From assembly GCF_048007105.1 (NCBI RefSeq), contig NZ_CP180352.1:1798001-1862000 (forward strand): DNA of 64,000 nucleotides, given 5' to 3'. A model generated the notes under the pieces. It was given only the letters and a program-made list of their open reading frames with translations, was not told the origin of the DNA and searched no databases. This stretch comes from Minwuia sp048007105. GTDB lineage: Bacteria; Pseudomonadota; Alphaproteobacteria; Minwuiales; Minwuiaceae. Within the stretch, counting starts at the first letter, position 1. Each line of letters begins with the position of its first letter. Positions 26,865 through 37,492 of this stretch are shown piece by piece. Both the position numbers and the translations under genes were made by a program.

Positions 26865-27631
26865 GCACGCGCCGTCCGCTGGTGGGAATCGCCGCCAACA
26901 CGCGGGCGATGGAGCATTTCTACCTGCATGGCGTGGCGCAGTACTACGTGTCCTCCGTGCTCGAGTTCTCCGGCGCGACGCCGGTGATGATCCCGGCGCT
27001 GGAGGATGTCGGTGCGATCGCCGACCTCGTTTCCACGCTGGACGGCGTCTGCCTCACCGGCGGCGCCTCCAACATGCAGCCGCACCTCTATGGCGAAGAG
27101 GAAGAGCCCGAGAGCGGCGAGCGCGATCCCGGGCGCGATGCGACGGCAATGGCGCTGGTGCGCGAGACCGTCGAGCAGGGTGTGCCCCTGCTGGGCATCT
27201 GCCGCGGCATCCAGGAAATGAACGTCGCGCTGGGCGGCTCGCTCTGGCAGCACCTCAAGGATGCGCCGGGCAAGTTCGACCACCGCCGCTGGCGCTGGCG
27301 CGAGGAGCCGATGGAGGTGCAGCTTGCGCCCCGGCACGGCATCGCCATCCGACGCGGCAGCCTGCTGTCGCAGATCCTGGACGGGGCGAAGGAAGTGAAG
27401 GTCAACAGTCTGCACGGCCAGGGCGTCAAGCGGGTCGCCGACCGCCTGATGGTCGAGGCGACGGCCGCCGACGGCTCCATCGAGGCGGTTTCGGTAAGGG
27501 ACTCCAAGGCCTTTGCTCTGGGTGTGCAGTGGCACGCCGAATATGCGCCGGCCGAGTTTCCGGTGCACGCCGCGATCTTCCGGGCATTTGGCGACGCCTG
27601 CCGGCAGCGGCGCGCAGCACGCGAGACATAG
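26861..27631 (+). CDS. Class I amidotransferase-like hydrolase (peptidase C26, PuuD-like)
   Basis: A 256-residue glutamine-amidotransferase-fold hydrolase. It begins RRPLVGIAANTRAME, has LTGGASNMQPHLYGEE (~66-81), the nucleophile C114 in LLGICRGIQEMNVALGGSL, and the catalytic His/Glu in VQWHAEY (about 225 and 227). PuuD hydrolyses gamma-glutamyl-GABA in putrescine degradation; this one may use another gamma-glutamyl amide. The start is TTG at 26861, overlapping the LolA stop (TTGA); a GTG at 26881 is out of frame, and no ATG is near the conserved N-terminus. Confidence 0.8.
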   Translation: MSTRRPLVGIAANTRAMEHFYLHGVAQYYVSSVLEFSGATPVMIPALEDVGAIADLVSTLDGVCLTGGASNMQPHLYGEEEEPESGERDPGRDATAMALVRETVEQGVPLLGICRGIQEMNVALGGSLWQHLKDAPGKFDHRRWRWREEPMEVQLAPRHGIAIRRGSLLSQILDGAKEVKVNSLHGQGVKRVADRLMVEATAADGSIEAVSVRDSKAFALGVQWHAEYAPAEFPVHAAIFRAFGDACRQRRAARET

Positions 27632-27640
27632 GGGGACGTC

Positions 27641-28825
27641 ATGGCCGGACCGCTGGACGGTATTCGCATTCTGGATCTGAGCGCCGTTATCTCGGGGCCT
27701 TTCGGCACCATGATGCTGGCCGATCAGGGCGCCGACGTGATCAAGGTGGAGACGCCGGGCGCCGGCGATTTCACCCGTCATGCCGGCAACAAGCAGAATG
27801 GCATGTCGGCCAGCTTTCTGAACAACAACCGCAACAAGCGCTCCATCGCCATCGACCTGAAGTCGCCCGACGGCGTGGCGGCGCTGAAGCGCATCGCGGC
27901 CACCTGCAACGCGGTCGTCCAGAACTTCCGCCCCGGCGTGGTCGAGCGCCTGGGCGTCGGCTACGAGGACATGAAGGCGGTCCGCGGCGACATCGTCTAT
28001 GTCTCGATCTCCGGCTTCGGCGAGCGCGGACCCTGGGCCGGCAAGCCGGTCTACGATCCCATCGTGCAGGCTCTCTCGGGACTGGCCTCGGTGCAGGGCG
28101 GTTCCGACGAGCAGCGGCCGCGCCTGATCCGGACCATCGTGCCCGACAAGCTGACCGCGGTGACGGCCAGCCAGGCGATCACGGCGGCGCTGCTGGCCCA
28201 GGCCCGGACCGGCGCGGGGCAGCATGTCCGCGTCTCCATGCTCGAACTCGGTGCTGGCCTTCCTGTGGTCCTCGGACATGGGCGCCCAGACCTATGTCGG
28301 CAAGGAAATCACGCAGCAGCGGGCGGCGAGTTTCATCGACCTGATCTACCAGACGAAGGACGGCTACATGTCGGTCGCCGTGATGACCAATCCGCAGTGG
28401 CAGGCCTTCTGCAAGGTCATGGCTCATCCGGAATGGATCGACGACGAGCGTTTCGCGACCACCGAGTTGCGGGATCTCAACATCGACGCGCGGCTGGAAC
28501 TGATCCAGTCGGTGCTGATCGACCGCACGACCGGAGACCTGCTGGAGACGCTGGAGGCGGCGGGCGTGCCCTGCGCCCCGGTCCTGCACCGCAAGGACGT
28601 GATCGAACACCCGCAGGTGCTGGCCAGCGAAATCCTGCGCGAGCACGATCATCCTGTGGCCGGCGGCTGCGTCAGACGCGCACCGCGGCCCGCTTCGAGG
28701 GCACCGAACCCGAATACCGCCGGGGCGCGCCGGCGCTGGGCGAGCACACCGACGAAATCCTCGCCGAAGCGGGGCTCTCGTCGGACGAGATTGCGGCGCT
28801 GAGAGCCGCGGCTGCCGTGGGCTGA
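27641..28825 (+). pseudogene. CaiB/BaiF family CoA-transferase with two compensating frameshifts
   Basis: Total span 1185 bases (394 codons), normal for the family. Codons 1-201 read well: GIRILDLSAVISGPFGTMMLADQGADVIKVETP, RSIAIDLKS, SISGFGERGPW, and the catalytic Asp in VYDPIVQALSGL. At 28245-28246 one extra A shifts the frame; the family sequence continues in the +1 frame (SVLAFLWSSDMGAQTYVGKEI) until about 28664, where one base (probably C) is missing and the first frame resumes with RLRQTRTAARFEGTEPEY and the normal C-terminus. In the unshifted frame the middle 140 codons are nonsense in content but contain no stop. Either a recent decay or two assembly errors; without them it would be an active-looking enzyme. 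Confidence 0.8.
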
Positions 28826-28854
28826 GGCATGATCCCCGCGCGTCGCCGCAACGC

Positions 28855-28883
28855 TTGACGCTGGCGGTATCCCCGACTATAAG
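28855..28883 (+). promoter_or_regulatory. Sigma70-type promoter of rpsT
   Basis: TTGACG at 28855-28860 and TATAAG at 28878-28883 with a 17-base spacer, close to consensus. It lies 43 bases upstream of the rpsT ATG, directly after the CoA-transferase gene. Confidence 0.75.
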
Positions 28884-28926
28884 CGCGCCTTCGAATTTCA
28901 CCGACCGAGACAGATCCGGACGTACA

Positions 28927-29196
28927 ATGGCGAACATCAAATCTTCCCAGAAGAGCATCCGCCAGGATGCAAAGCGCACCGCGCGCAACGTGGCCCGGCG
29001 CAGCCGCATGCGCACCTATGTGAAGAGGGTCGAGACCGCGATCGCGGGCGGCGACCACACCGAGGCGATGGCCGCGCTGAAGATCGCGCAGAGCGAGATC
29101 GACACGGCCGCCCAGAAGGGCATCGTGAAGCGCAACATGGCCGCGCGGAAGGTCGCGCGCCTGAATGCGCGGGTGAAGGCTCTGGCCTCCGCCTGA
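28927..29196 (+). CDS. rpsT: 30S ribosomal protein S20
   Basis: An 89-residue basic helical protein starting MANIKSSQKSIRQDAKR and ending LNARVKALASA, clearly S20, which binds 16S rRNA in the small subunit. The start at 28927 is the conserved MANxKSS; upstream in-frame codons include the promoter and are not coding. Monocistronic: promoter at 28855 and terminator at 29232. Placement just before dnaA is common in alphaproteobacteria. Confidence 0.97.
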   Translation: MANIKSSQKSIRQDAKRTARNVARRSRMRTYVKRVETAIAGGDHTEAMAALKIAQSEIDTAAQKGIVKRNMAARKVARLNARVKALASA

Positions 29197-29231
29197 CACG
29201 GTTACCCGCGCATCCGCGACGGGTTGCAGAG

Positions 29232-29265
29232 TGGCGTTTCGACAACAGGTCGGAACGCCATTTTT
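29232..29265 (+). terminator. Rho-independent terminator after rpsT
   Basis: An 11-base stem, TGGCGTTTCGA (29232-29242) with TCGGAACGCCA (29250-29260), one G-T wobble, loop of seven bases, then TTTTT at 29261-29265. It is 35 bases past the rpsT stop. Confidence 0.85.
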
Positions 29266-29625
29266 GTTGTGAAATTTTTCTTACACGGTGTTGATTTCAC
29301 GATTCGCAAGCGAATCAACAGCCAAAATCCGGCCTGAGGAAAATATTCCCAACGGCCCCCGGCGATGCACATTTTCCCCATTGCGGCAGAGGGGCGGCCC
29401 GATCTAAAGTCCGCCCTGCGAGAGGGAGGCAACGCGGAGAGACGCCAGACGAGACTGGTGAAAACAATAAATTTTCCTCGGTTTCTTCGTAATCTCACGC
29501 CTCTTGCAATGTAAATAATTGAGGCAAGTCCAGTATTTGGGTCGGTGACTTCACCTGCCGAAGCAGAATTTTATTGTCTGTTCGGATTCATTTGGGTGCC
29601 GACGCATGATGAGGGGGAGGTTCGA
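29266..29625 (+). other. AT-richer intergenic region upstream of dnaA, with inverted repeats
   Basis: About 360 bases with no gene I can support. It is visibly more AT-rich than the rest of the window. GATTCGCAAGCGAATC at 29301-29316 is a hairpin with six-base arms; TGTTGATT (29289-29296) and AATCAACA (29313-29320) form a second, outer pairing that competes with it. No run of DnaA boxes (TTATCCACA-like) is present; the best is TTTTCCCCA near 29372 with two mismatches. It must hold the dnaA promoter, but no clear -35/-10 pair stands out. A replication origin here is possible but not shown. Confidence 0.5.
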
Positions 29626-31089
29626 TTGGATCGTCATCCGGTCAACGAAGTACAGTTTTCGACAGATGATGACGCGAACGCCGCCGATGAAGCTTCCGTG
29701 ATGCTCTGGGCCCAGGTGGGCGAGCGGGTCCGCGGGCAGATCGGGACCAATGCCTTCAACAGCTGGATGCGGCCCCTGCGCATTGCGCCACTGGACGGTC
29801 GCCGTGTGGTGCTGCTGGCACCAACCGGTTTCATGCGCGACTGGATCAAGACTCACTACCGGCAGATCCTGCTGGCCGAGTTCCGCCGCGACATGCCGCA
29901 TATCGACGACGTGGTGATCGAGGCGTCGCTGACTGCGGATACGCCGCGCCGCGCCAACAGCGACACGGCAGCAGCGAGCAGCGCTGCGCCTGCCGAGCAG
30001 CCGGCGCCCGCGGCCGCCCGGCACGCCGTGGCCGAGGCCCGCATCGCCGACGAGAGCGCCTCCGTGGTCAACACGCTCGACGACAAGCTCACCTTCGACA
30101 ATTTCGTCGTCGGCAAGGCGAACGAACTGGCCTATGCCGCCGCCCGGCGCGTGGCCGAGTCCGACGACGTGGCCTTCAATCCCTTGTTCCTCTATTCCGG
30201 CGTCGGGCTGGGCAAGACGCATCTGATGCAGGCCATCGCCTGGCACATCGTCAGCCAGCGCCCGGACCGGAAGGTCATGTATCTCTCGGCCGAGAAGTTC
30301 ATGTACCACTTCATCCGCGCGGTCCGGTTCAAGGACACCGTCGCCTTCAAGGAACAGTTCCGCTCGGTCGACGTGCTGATGATCGACGACCTGCAGTTCT
30401 TCTCCGACAAGGATTCCACCCAGGAGGAGTTCTTCCACACCTTCAACGAGCTGGTGGACCGCAAGCACCAGGTGGTGATCTCCGCCGACCGCTCGCCTTC
30501 GGACCTAGATGGCATGGAGGAGCGTATCCGCTCCCGCCTCGGCTGGGGCCTCGTCGCCGACATCCATCCGACCGACTTCGAGTTGCGAGTTGGCATCCTG
30601 GAACAGAAGGCGGCGCTGAACCCGCATGTCGAGGTGCCGGATGACGTCATCCGCTTTCTGGCGCACCGCATCACCTCCAATGTCCGCGAACTGGAGGGCG
30701 CGCTGAAGCGCATCGTCGCCCATCACGAACTGATGGGCCGCAAGATCTCGCTGGAGCTGGCGCAGGAGGTGCTGACCGATCTGCTCCGCGCCAACGCCCG
30801 GCAGATCACCATCGACGAGATCCAGAAGAAGGTGGCCGAGCACTTCTCGATCAAGGTCACCGAGATGTCGTCCAGCCGCCGCGCCCGCGCTGTCGCCCGG
30901 CCGCGCCAGGTGGCCATGTATCTGGCCAAGAAGCTGACCACGCGGTCCTTCCCCGAAATCGGCCGGAAATTCGGCAATCGCGACCACACGACCGTGCTGC
31001 ACGGCGTCCGCCGGATCGAGGAACTGATCCAGGACGACCCCAGCCTGGCCGAGGATGTGCGTCTGCTGGAGGCCGCGCTCTCCAACTGA
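29626..31089 (+). CDS. dnaA: Chromosomal replication initiator protein DnaA
   Basis: A 487-residue initiator. Domain I (~20-100: LWAQVGERVRGQIGTNAFNSWMRPL), an Ala/Pro-rich linker (~105-145), the AAA+ domain with Walker A GVGLGKTH (~189-196) and Walker B VLMIDDLQFF, and domain IV with the DnaA-box signature (RQVAMYLAKKLTTRSFPEIGRKFGNRDHTTVLHG). It binds DnaA boxes and melts the origin with ATP. The start is taken as TTG at 29626 because GGGGGAGG ends five bases before it; in-frame GTG codons further upstream (29545, 29596) lack such a site. Next gene is dnaN, 148 bases on. Confidence 0.95.
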   Translation: MDRHPVNEVQFSTDDDANAADEASVMLWAQVGERVRGQIGTNAFNSWMRPLRIAPLDGRRVVLLAPTGFMRDWIKTHYRQILLAEFRRDMPHIDDVVIEASLTADTPRRANSDTAAASSAAPAEQPAPAAARHAVAEARIADESASVVNTLDDKLTFDNFVVGKANELAYAAARRVAESDDVAFNPLFLYSGVGLGKTHLMQAIAWHIVSQRPDRKVMYLSAEKFMYHFIRAVRFKDTVAFKEQFRSVDVLMIDDLQFFSDKDSTQEEFFHTFNELVDRKHQVVISADRSPSDLDGMEERIRSRLGWGLVADIHPTDFELRVGILEQKAALNPHVEVPDDVIRFLAHRITSNVRELEGALKRIVAHHELMGRKISLELAQEVLTDLLRANARQITIDEIQKKVAEHFSIKVTEMSSSRRARAVARPRQVAMYLAKKLTTRSFPEIGRKFGNRDHTTVLHGVRRIEELIQDDPSLAEDVRLLEAALSN

Positions 31090-31142
31090 GCCGCCCGGAC
31101 CCGTCCCGGGGACGCCCGGCCCGCCGGAAAGCTAGGTAATCG

Positions 31143-31180
31143 TTGGCGAATCGTGGACGCGCCGTGCTATAAAACACGGC
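31143..31180 (+). promoter_or_regulatory. Candidate dnaN promoter with overlapping hairpin
   Basis: TTGGCG (31143-31148) and TATAAA (31168-31173) are spaced 19 bases, wider than ideal. The -10 element sits inside GCCGTG (31161-31166) ... CACGGC (31175-31180), a six-base inverted repeat that could be an operator or a weak terminator for dnaA (no T-tract). The dnaN start is 57 bases further. Confidence 0.35.
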
Positions 31181-31237
31181 TCCGGACGGCTTTGTCGCGC
31201 CGGCCGCCCAACCGATCCTTTCGAACCGGATTACCTG

Positions 31238-32350
31238 ATGAAACTCACCATCGAACGCGCTGCCCTGCTGTCCTCGCTCGGTCATGTCCAGAGCGTCGTC
31301 GAACGGCGCAACACGATCCCGATCCTGAGCCATGTGCAGATCGAGGCTGCGGGCACATCCGTACGGTTCCGGGCGACGGATCTGGAGCTGTCGGTGGTCG
31401 AGGAGAACGACGCCACCGTCGACACGCCGGGCACCGCCACCGCGCCGGCGCACACGCTCTACGACATCGTCCGCAAGCTGCCCGACGGCGCCGACGTCGA
31501 ACTGACGCTGGAGACCGAGCGGCGGCGGCTGTCGCTGCGCTCCGGCCGCTCGGAGTTTGCGCTGGCCTGCCTGCCGAACGAGGATTTCCCGACCATCGAG
31601 GACGATGATCTGCCGCACAGCTTCGAGATGAAGTCGTCGGTGCTGCGCCGCCTTGTCGAGCGCACCCGTTTCGCCATCTCGACCGAGGAAACCCGCTACT
31701 ATCTTAACGGCGTCTACCTGCACGCCAGCGAGGACGGCAGCCTGCTGCGCGCCGTCGCGACCGACGGGCATCGGCTGGCCCGCTTCGAGATCGAGGCGCC
31801 GGCGGGGTCGGAGAAGCTGCCCGGCGTTATCGTCCCGCGCAAGGCGATCGGCGAGATCCACCGGCTGCTGGCCGACAGCGAGGACATGGTGGGCCTGTCC
31901 GTCAGCGACACCAAGATCCGCTTCAGTGTCGGCCGCACGGTGCTGACCTCGAAGCTGATCGACGGCTCTTTCCCCGACTACGAGCGGGTGATCCCGACCG
32001 GCAACGACAAGTATCTGGACGTCGACTCGAAGGTCTTCTCCAGCGCCGTCGACCGCGTCTCCACCATTTCGACCGAGAAGTCCCGTGCCGTGAAGCTGGC
32101 CATGGAGGGCGAGCGCCTGGTGCTGTCCGCCAACAGCCCCGATGCCGGCAGCGCCACCGAGGAGATTGCGGTCTCCTACGATGCGCCGGCCATGGAGATC
32201 GGCTTCAACTCGCGCTATCTGATGGAGATCGCCGGGCAGATCGACGGCGACAGCGCCCGTTTCGAGCTTTCGGACTCGGCGGCGCCGACCATCATCCGCG
32301 ATCCCGAGGACACCAGCGCGCTGTACGTCCTGATGCCGATGCGGGTCTGA
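31238..32350 (+). CDS. dnaN: DNA polymerase III beta subunit (sliding clamp)
   Basis: A 370-residue ring-forming clamp of three similar domains (~1-120, ~125-245, ~250-370). It opens MKLTIERAALLSSLGHVQSVVERRNTIPILSHV and ends with the hydrophobic-cleft sequence TSALYVLMPMRV typical of DnaN. It tethers polymerase III and other partners, including the DinB encoded at 46.4 kb, to DNA. Start ATG at 31238. recF follows after ten bases, so dnaN-recF-gyrB are likely co-transcribed. Confidence 0.97.
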   Translation: MKLTIERAALLSSLGHVQSVVERRNTIPILSHVQIEAAGTSVRFRATDLELSVVEENDATVDTPGTATAPAHTLYDIVRKLPDGADVELTLETERRRLSLRSGRSEFALACLPNEDFPTIEDDDLPHSFEMKSSVLRRLVERTRFAISTEETRYYLNGVYLHASEDGSLLRAVATDGHRLARFEIEAPAGSEKLPGVIVPRKAIGEIHRLLADSEDMVGLSVSDTKIRFSVGRTVLTSKLIDGSFPDYERVIPTGNDKYLDVDSKVFSSAVDRVSTISTEKSRAVKLAMEGERLVLSANSPDAGSATEEIAVSYDAPAMEIGFNSRYLMEIAGQIDGDSARFELSDSAAPTIIRDPEDTSALYVLMPMRV

Positions 32351-32360
32351 GCGGCGGCCT

Positions 32361-33515
32361 GTGACAGCGTCTGCCATGGCGGTGCGACCGACGGCCGAGC
32401 CGATCGCGGTGCGGCGGCTGACGGTCAGCGACTTTCGTTCCTACGCGGCGGCCGCGGTGGACGTCGATCCGCGGCCCGTGGTGCTCACGGGTCCCAATGG
32501 CGCGGGCAAGACGAACCTGCTGGAGGCGGTCTCGATGCTGACGCCGGGATCCGGTCTGCGGCGGGCGCGCATGGACGAACTGACGCGGCGCGGCGCGATT
32601 CGCTGGGCGGTGGCCGCCCGGGTCGAACACGCCGGCGGCCTGACCGCGATCGGGACCGGCCTCGCCGGCGAGCCGGGATCGGAGAAGCGCACCGCGCGCA
32701 TCGACGGGGAAACCGTCGGGCCGATGCGGCTGGGCGACGTGATGTCGGTCAGCTGGCTGACGCCGCAGATGGACCGGCTGTTTCTGGACGGCGCCTCGGT
32801 GCGGCGGCGGTTCATGGACCGGCTGATCCTGGGGTTCGACCCTGAACACGGCCCCCGCGCCAACCGATACGAGCGGGCCATGCGCGAGCGGCTGAAACTG
32901 CTGAAGGACGGGCGGCGGGACCCGGAATGGCTGAATGCGCTGGAAGCGCAGATGGTCGAGAACGGCATCGCCATCGCGGCGGCAAGGCGGGCCTGGAAGA
33001 TCCGCACCGCCCGCGCCCTGGAGGCAGGTACCGGACCCTTTCCGGCGGCCGATCTGGCGCTGGAAGGAACGCTGGAGGAAGGGCTGGACCGCGGTTCCGC
33101 GGTGGAGGTCGAGGACGGTTTCGCCGAGGCGCTGGCCGCGGGCCGGGAGCTGGACGCGCAGGCGGGGCGGACGCTGGCCGGACCCCATCGCAGCGACCTG
33201 CTGGTGCGGCATAGGGCGAAGGACGCGCCGGCCGAGCAGTGCTCGACCGGCGAACAGAAGGCGCTGCTGATCGCGCTGATCCTGGCCGACGCCCGGATGC
33301 AGGCGCGGGAGCGGGGACAGACGCCGGTGCTGCTGCTGGACGAGGTGGCGGCCCATCTGGACGCCGACCGGCGGGCGGCGCTGTATGACGAGATTTGCGG
33401 CCTGGGCGCCCAGGCCTGGCTGACGGGGACGGAGCCCCATCTGTTCGAGGCCCTGGGCGGGCGGGCGCAGCGGTTCGAGGTTCGGGAGTCCGAACTGGCG
33501 GCCGCCGGAAATTGA
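32361..33515 (+). CDS. recF: DNA replication and repair protein RecF
   Basis: A 384-residue ABC/SMC-type ATPase. RRLTVSDFRSYAAA then Walker A GPNGAGKTNLLEAVS (~46-60), the ABC signature region CSTGEQKALLIALILADA (~294-311), and Walker B VLLLDEVAAHLDADRR (~323-338). It loads RecA at gaps with RecO and RecR. GTG at 32361 is taken as start; ATG at 32376 is an alternative. The gap to gyrB is 16 bases. Confidence 0.95.
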   Translation: MTASAMAVRPTAEPIAVRRLTVSDFRSYAAAAVDVDPRPVVLTGPNGAGKTNLLEAVSMLTPGSGLRRARMDELTRRGAIRWAVAARVEHAGGLTAIGTGLAGEPGSEKRTARIDGETVGPMRLGDVMSVSWLTPQMDRLFLDGASVRRRFMDRLILGFDPEHGPRANRYERAMRERLKLLKDGRRDPEWLNALEAQMVENGIAIAAARRAWKIRTARALEAGTGPFPAADLALEGTLEEGLDRGSAVEVEDGFAEALAAGRELDAQAGRTLAGPHRSDLLVRHRAKDAPAEQCSTGEQKALLIALILADARMQARERGQTPVLLLDEVAAHLDADRRAALYDEICGLGAQAWLTGTEPHLFEALGGRAQRFEVRESELAAAGN

Positions 33516-33531
33516 AGACCAGAGGACGAGC

Positions 33532-35964
<2,433 letters not shown>

Positions 35965-36026
35965 CTCTTGCCGCAGAACTACCTGGCCTGTACGCTCCCG
36001 AGCCTGGAACAAAACAGGATCGGGCA

Positions 36027-36704
36027 ATGGATGATTTCGAACAGGTCCCTTTTGACGCAGCGGAGTTTGCCGAGAACCCTGAGCCAAGATGTCCTTGCCT
36101 GCTTCTGTTGGACAACTCCATGTCGATGCGGGGCCGTCCGATCGCCGAACTGAATGCAGGCATCGACACCTTTCGACGGGAACTGAACGAAGACAATCTC
36201 GCTGCTAAACGCGTCGAAGTTGCGATCATGACATTCGGGCCGGTAGATCTGGTATCTGACTTCGAGACGGCAGACTACTTTCTGCCGCCGCCCCTGCGGG
36301 TTCGGGGTGCAACGCCTATGGGCGAAGCGATTGTGGCCGGTATCGATCTCGTCGAACGCCGAAAGCAGGCGTATCGGCAGAACGGCATCGCCTACTACCG
36401 GCCCTGGATATTCCTGATCACGGATGGCGGCCCGACGGATGAATGGGAGCCCGCTGCTGCGCTCGTCCGGGAGGGAGAGAACAGCAAGGCCTTCCAGTTC
36501 TTCGCGGTCGGTGTCGAAGGCGCAAGATTCGATGTTCTCAAACGAATTTCCGCGCGCGATCCGCTGAAGCTGAAGGGGCTTCAGTTCCGGGAACTGTTCA
36601 CATGGCTGTCGAACTCCCTGAGTTCAGTGTCGCGCTCAAGCCCCGGTGAGCCGATCATGTTGCCGCCGCCCACCGGGCCAAAGGGCTGGGCGCTTCTCGA
36701 ATGA
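36027..36704 (+). CDS. VWA domain protein of a TerY-P triad (YegL/TerY-like)
   Basis: A 225-residue von Willebrand A domain protein. The metal-ion-dependent adhesion site is complete: DNSMSM (residues ~29-34), the Thr in GATPMGEAI (~94-102) and the Asp in LITDGGPTDEW (~131-141). No signal peptide or membrane helix, so cytoplasmic. Its stop overlaps the phosphatase start (ATGA). E. coli YegL and TerY are the nearest families; in TerY-P triads the VWA protein is thought to be a phospho-regulated adaptor. Codon choice is less GC-rich than in gyrB just upstream, with many GAA, CGA and GAT codons, suggesting horizontal transfer. Confidence 0.85.
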   Translation: MDDFEQVPFDAAEFAENPEPRCPCLLLLDNSMSMRGRPIAELNAGIDTFRRELNEDNLAAKRVEVAIMTFGPVDLVSDFETADYFLPPPLRVRGATPMGEAIVAGIDLVERRKQAYRQNGIAYYRPWIFLITDGGPTDEWEPAAALVREGENSKAFQFFAVGVEGARFDVLKRISARDPLKLKGLQFRELFTWLSNSLSSVSRSSPGEPIMLPPPTGPKGWALLE

Positions 36705-37492
36705 ACGTATCCGGCTGGCGGATTGCCGCCGCCTCGGTTGCAGGGACATCGCATGAAAGGTCGGGGACGCCATGCCAGGATGCGCATGCTTTCGACATCC
36801 TGGATCTCGACGAGGGCTCGGCTGCGGTGTTCGTGGCTTCTGATGGAGCGGGCAGCGCGTCGTTCTCGGAGATTGGCGCCTCGATTGCCTGTCGGCGGTC
36901 CATAGAGGAAATATCGGGATCTTTGAAGCAAGGTATTCCGGTGCCCGGCCGCCTGGCAGATACCGTGGCTTCGTGGGTCGACGGGGTCAGGGACAGCATT
37001 TCCGCCAAGGCCATTGAACTGGACGTTCGGCCCGGCGAACTCGCATGCACGTTGCTGATAGCGATCTTGCTGGACGAGCGCACGATTGCCGCTCAAATCG
37101 GCGATGGATCCATTGTGGCGCGTACAGGCGGTGAGTGGCATTGCCTGCACTGGCCGCAGCATGGCGAGTTCGCGAACACGACAAATTTCGTCACTTCCCG
37201 AAACGCCTGCGATTGCCTCGACATCTCGGACCGGCCGGAGCGAACGGACGAAGTGGCTCTGTTTACAGACGGGATTGAGCGGCTGGTGCTTCACTACCAG
37301 AGCCGAAGCGTCCACGGCCCGTTCTTCGACAGGATATTCGAACCGCTCCGCAGGGCGGTGACGCCGGAAGCGGCCGGGCGGCTCTCGGAACAACTGGGGC
37401 AATACCTTCGCTCCCCGACGATCACGTCACGGACCGATGACGACGCGACGCTCGTTCTGGCTTCGCGCGAATTCGCCGGTGCCGATGGATGA
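36701..37492 (+). CDS. PP2C-family protein phosphatase of a TerY-P triad
   Basis: A 263-residue PPM/PP2C-type metal-dependent Ser/Thr phosphatase. GTPCQDAHAF (~21-30), VASDGAGSASFSEIGASIAC (~45-64; D48 is a metal ligand), IAAQIGDGSIVAR (~129-141), VALFTDGIERL (~185-195) and the C-terminal DDDATLVLA (~249-257) are the PP2C blocks. It is expected to reverse phosphorylation made by the kinase encoded next. It overlaps both neighbours by four bases, so the three proteins are made as a unit. E. coli YegK (PphC) is the equivalent partner. Confidence 0.85.
   Translation: MNVSGWRIAAASVAGTSHERSGTPCQDAHAFDILDLDEGSAAVFVASDGAGSASFSEIGASIACRRSIEEISGSLKQGIPVPGRLADTVASWVDGVRDSISAKAIELDVRPGELACTLLIAILLDERTIAAQIGDGSIVARTGGEWHCLHWPQHGEFANTTNFVTSRNACDCLDISDRPERTDEVALFTDGIERLVLHYQSRSVHGPFFDRIFEPLRRAVTPEAAGRLSEQLGQYLRSPTITSRTDDDATLVLASREFAGADG

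Noticed and set aside
29266..29625. Replication origin next to dnaA
   Set aside because: The region is AT-rich but has no cluster of DnaA boxes; in alphaproteobacteria the origin is often away from dnaA. Recorded only as an intergenic region with repeats.
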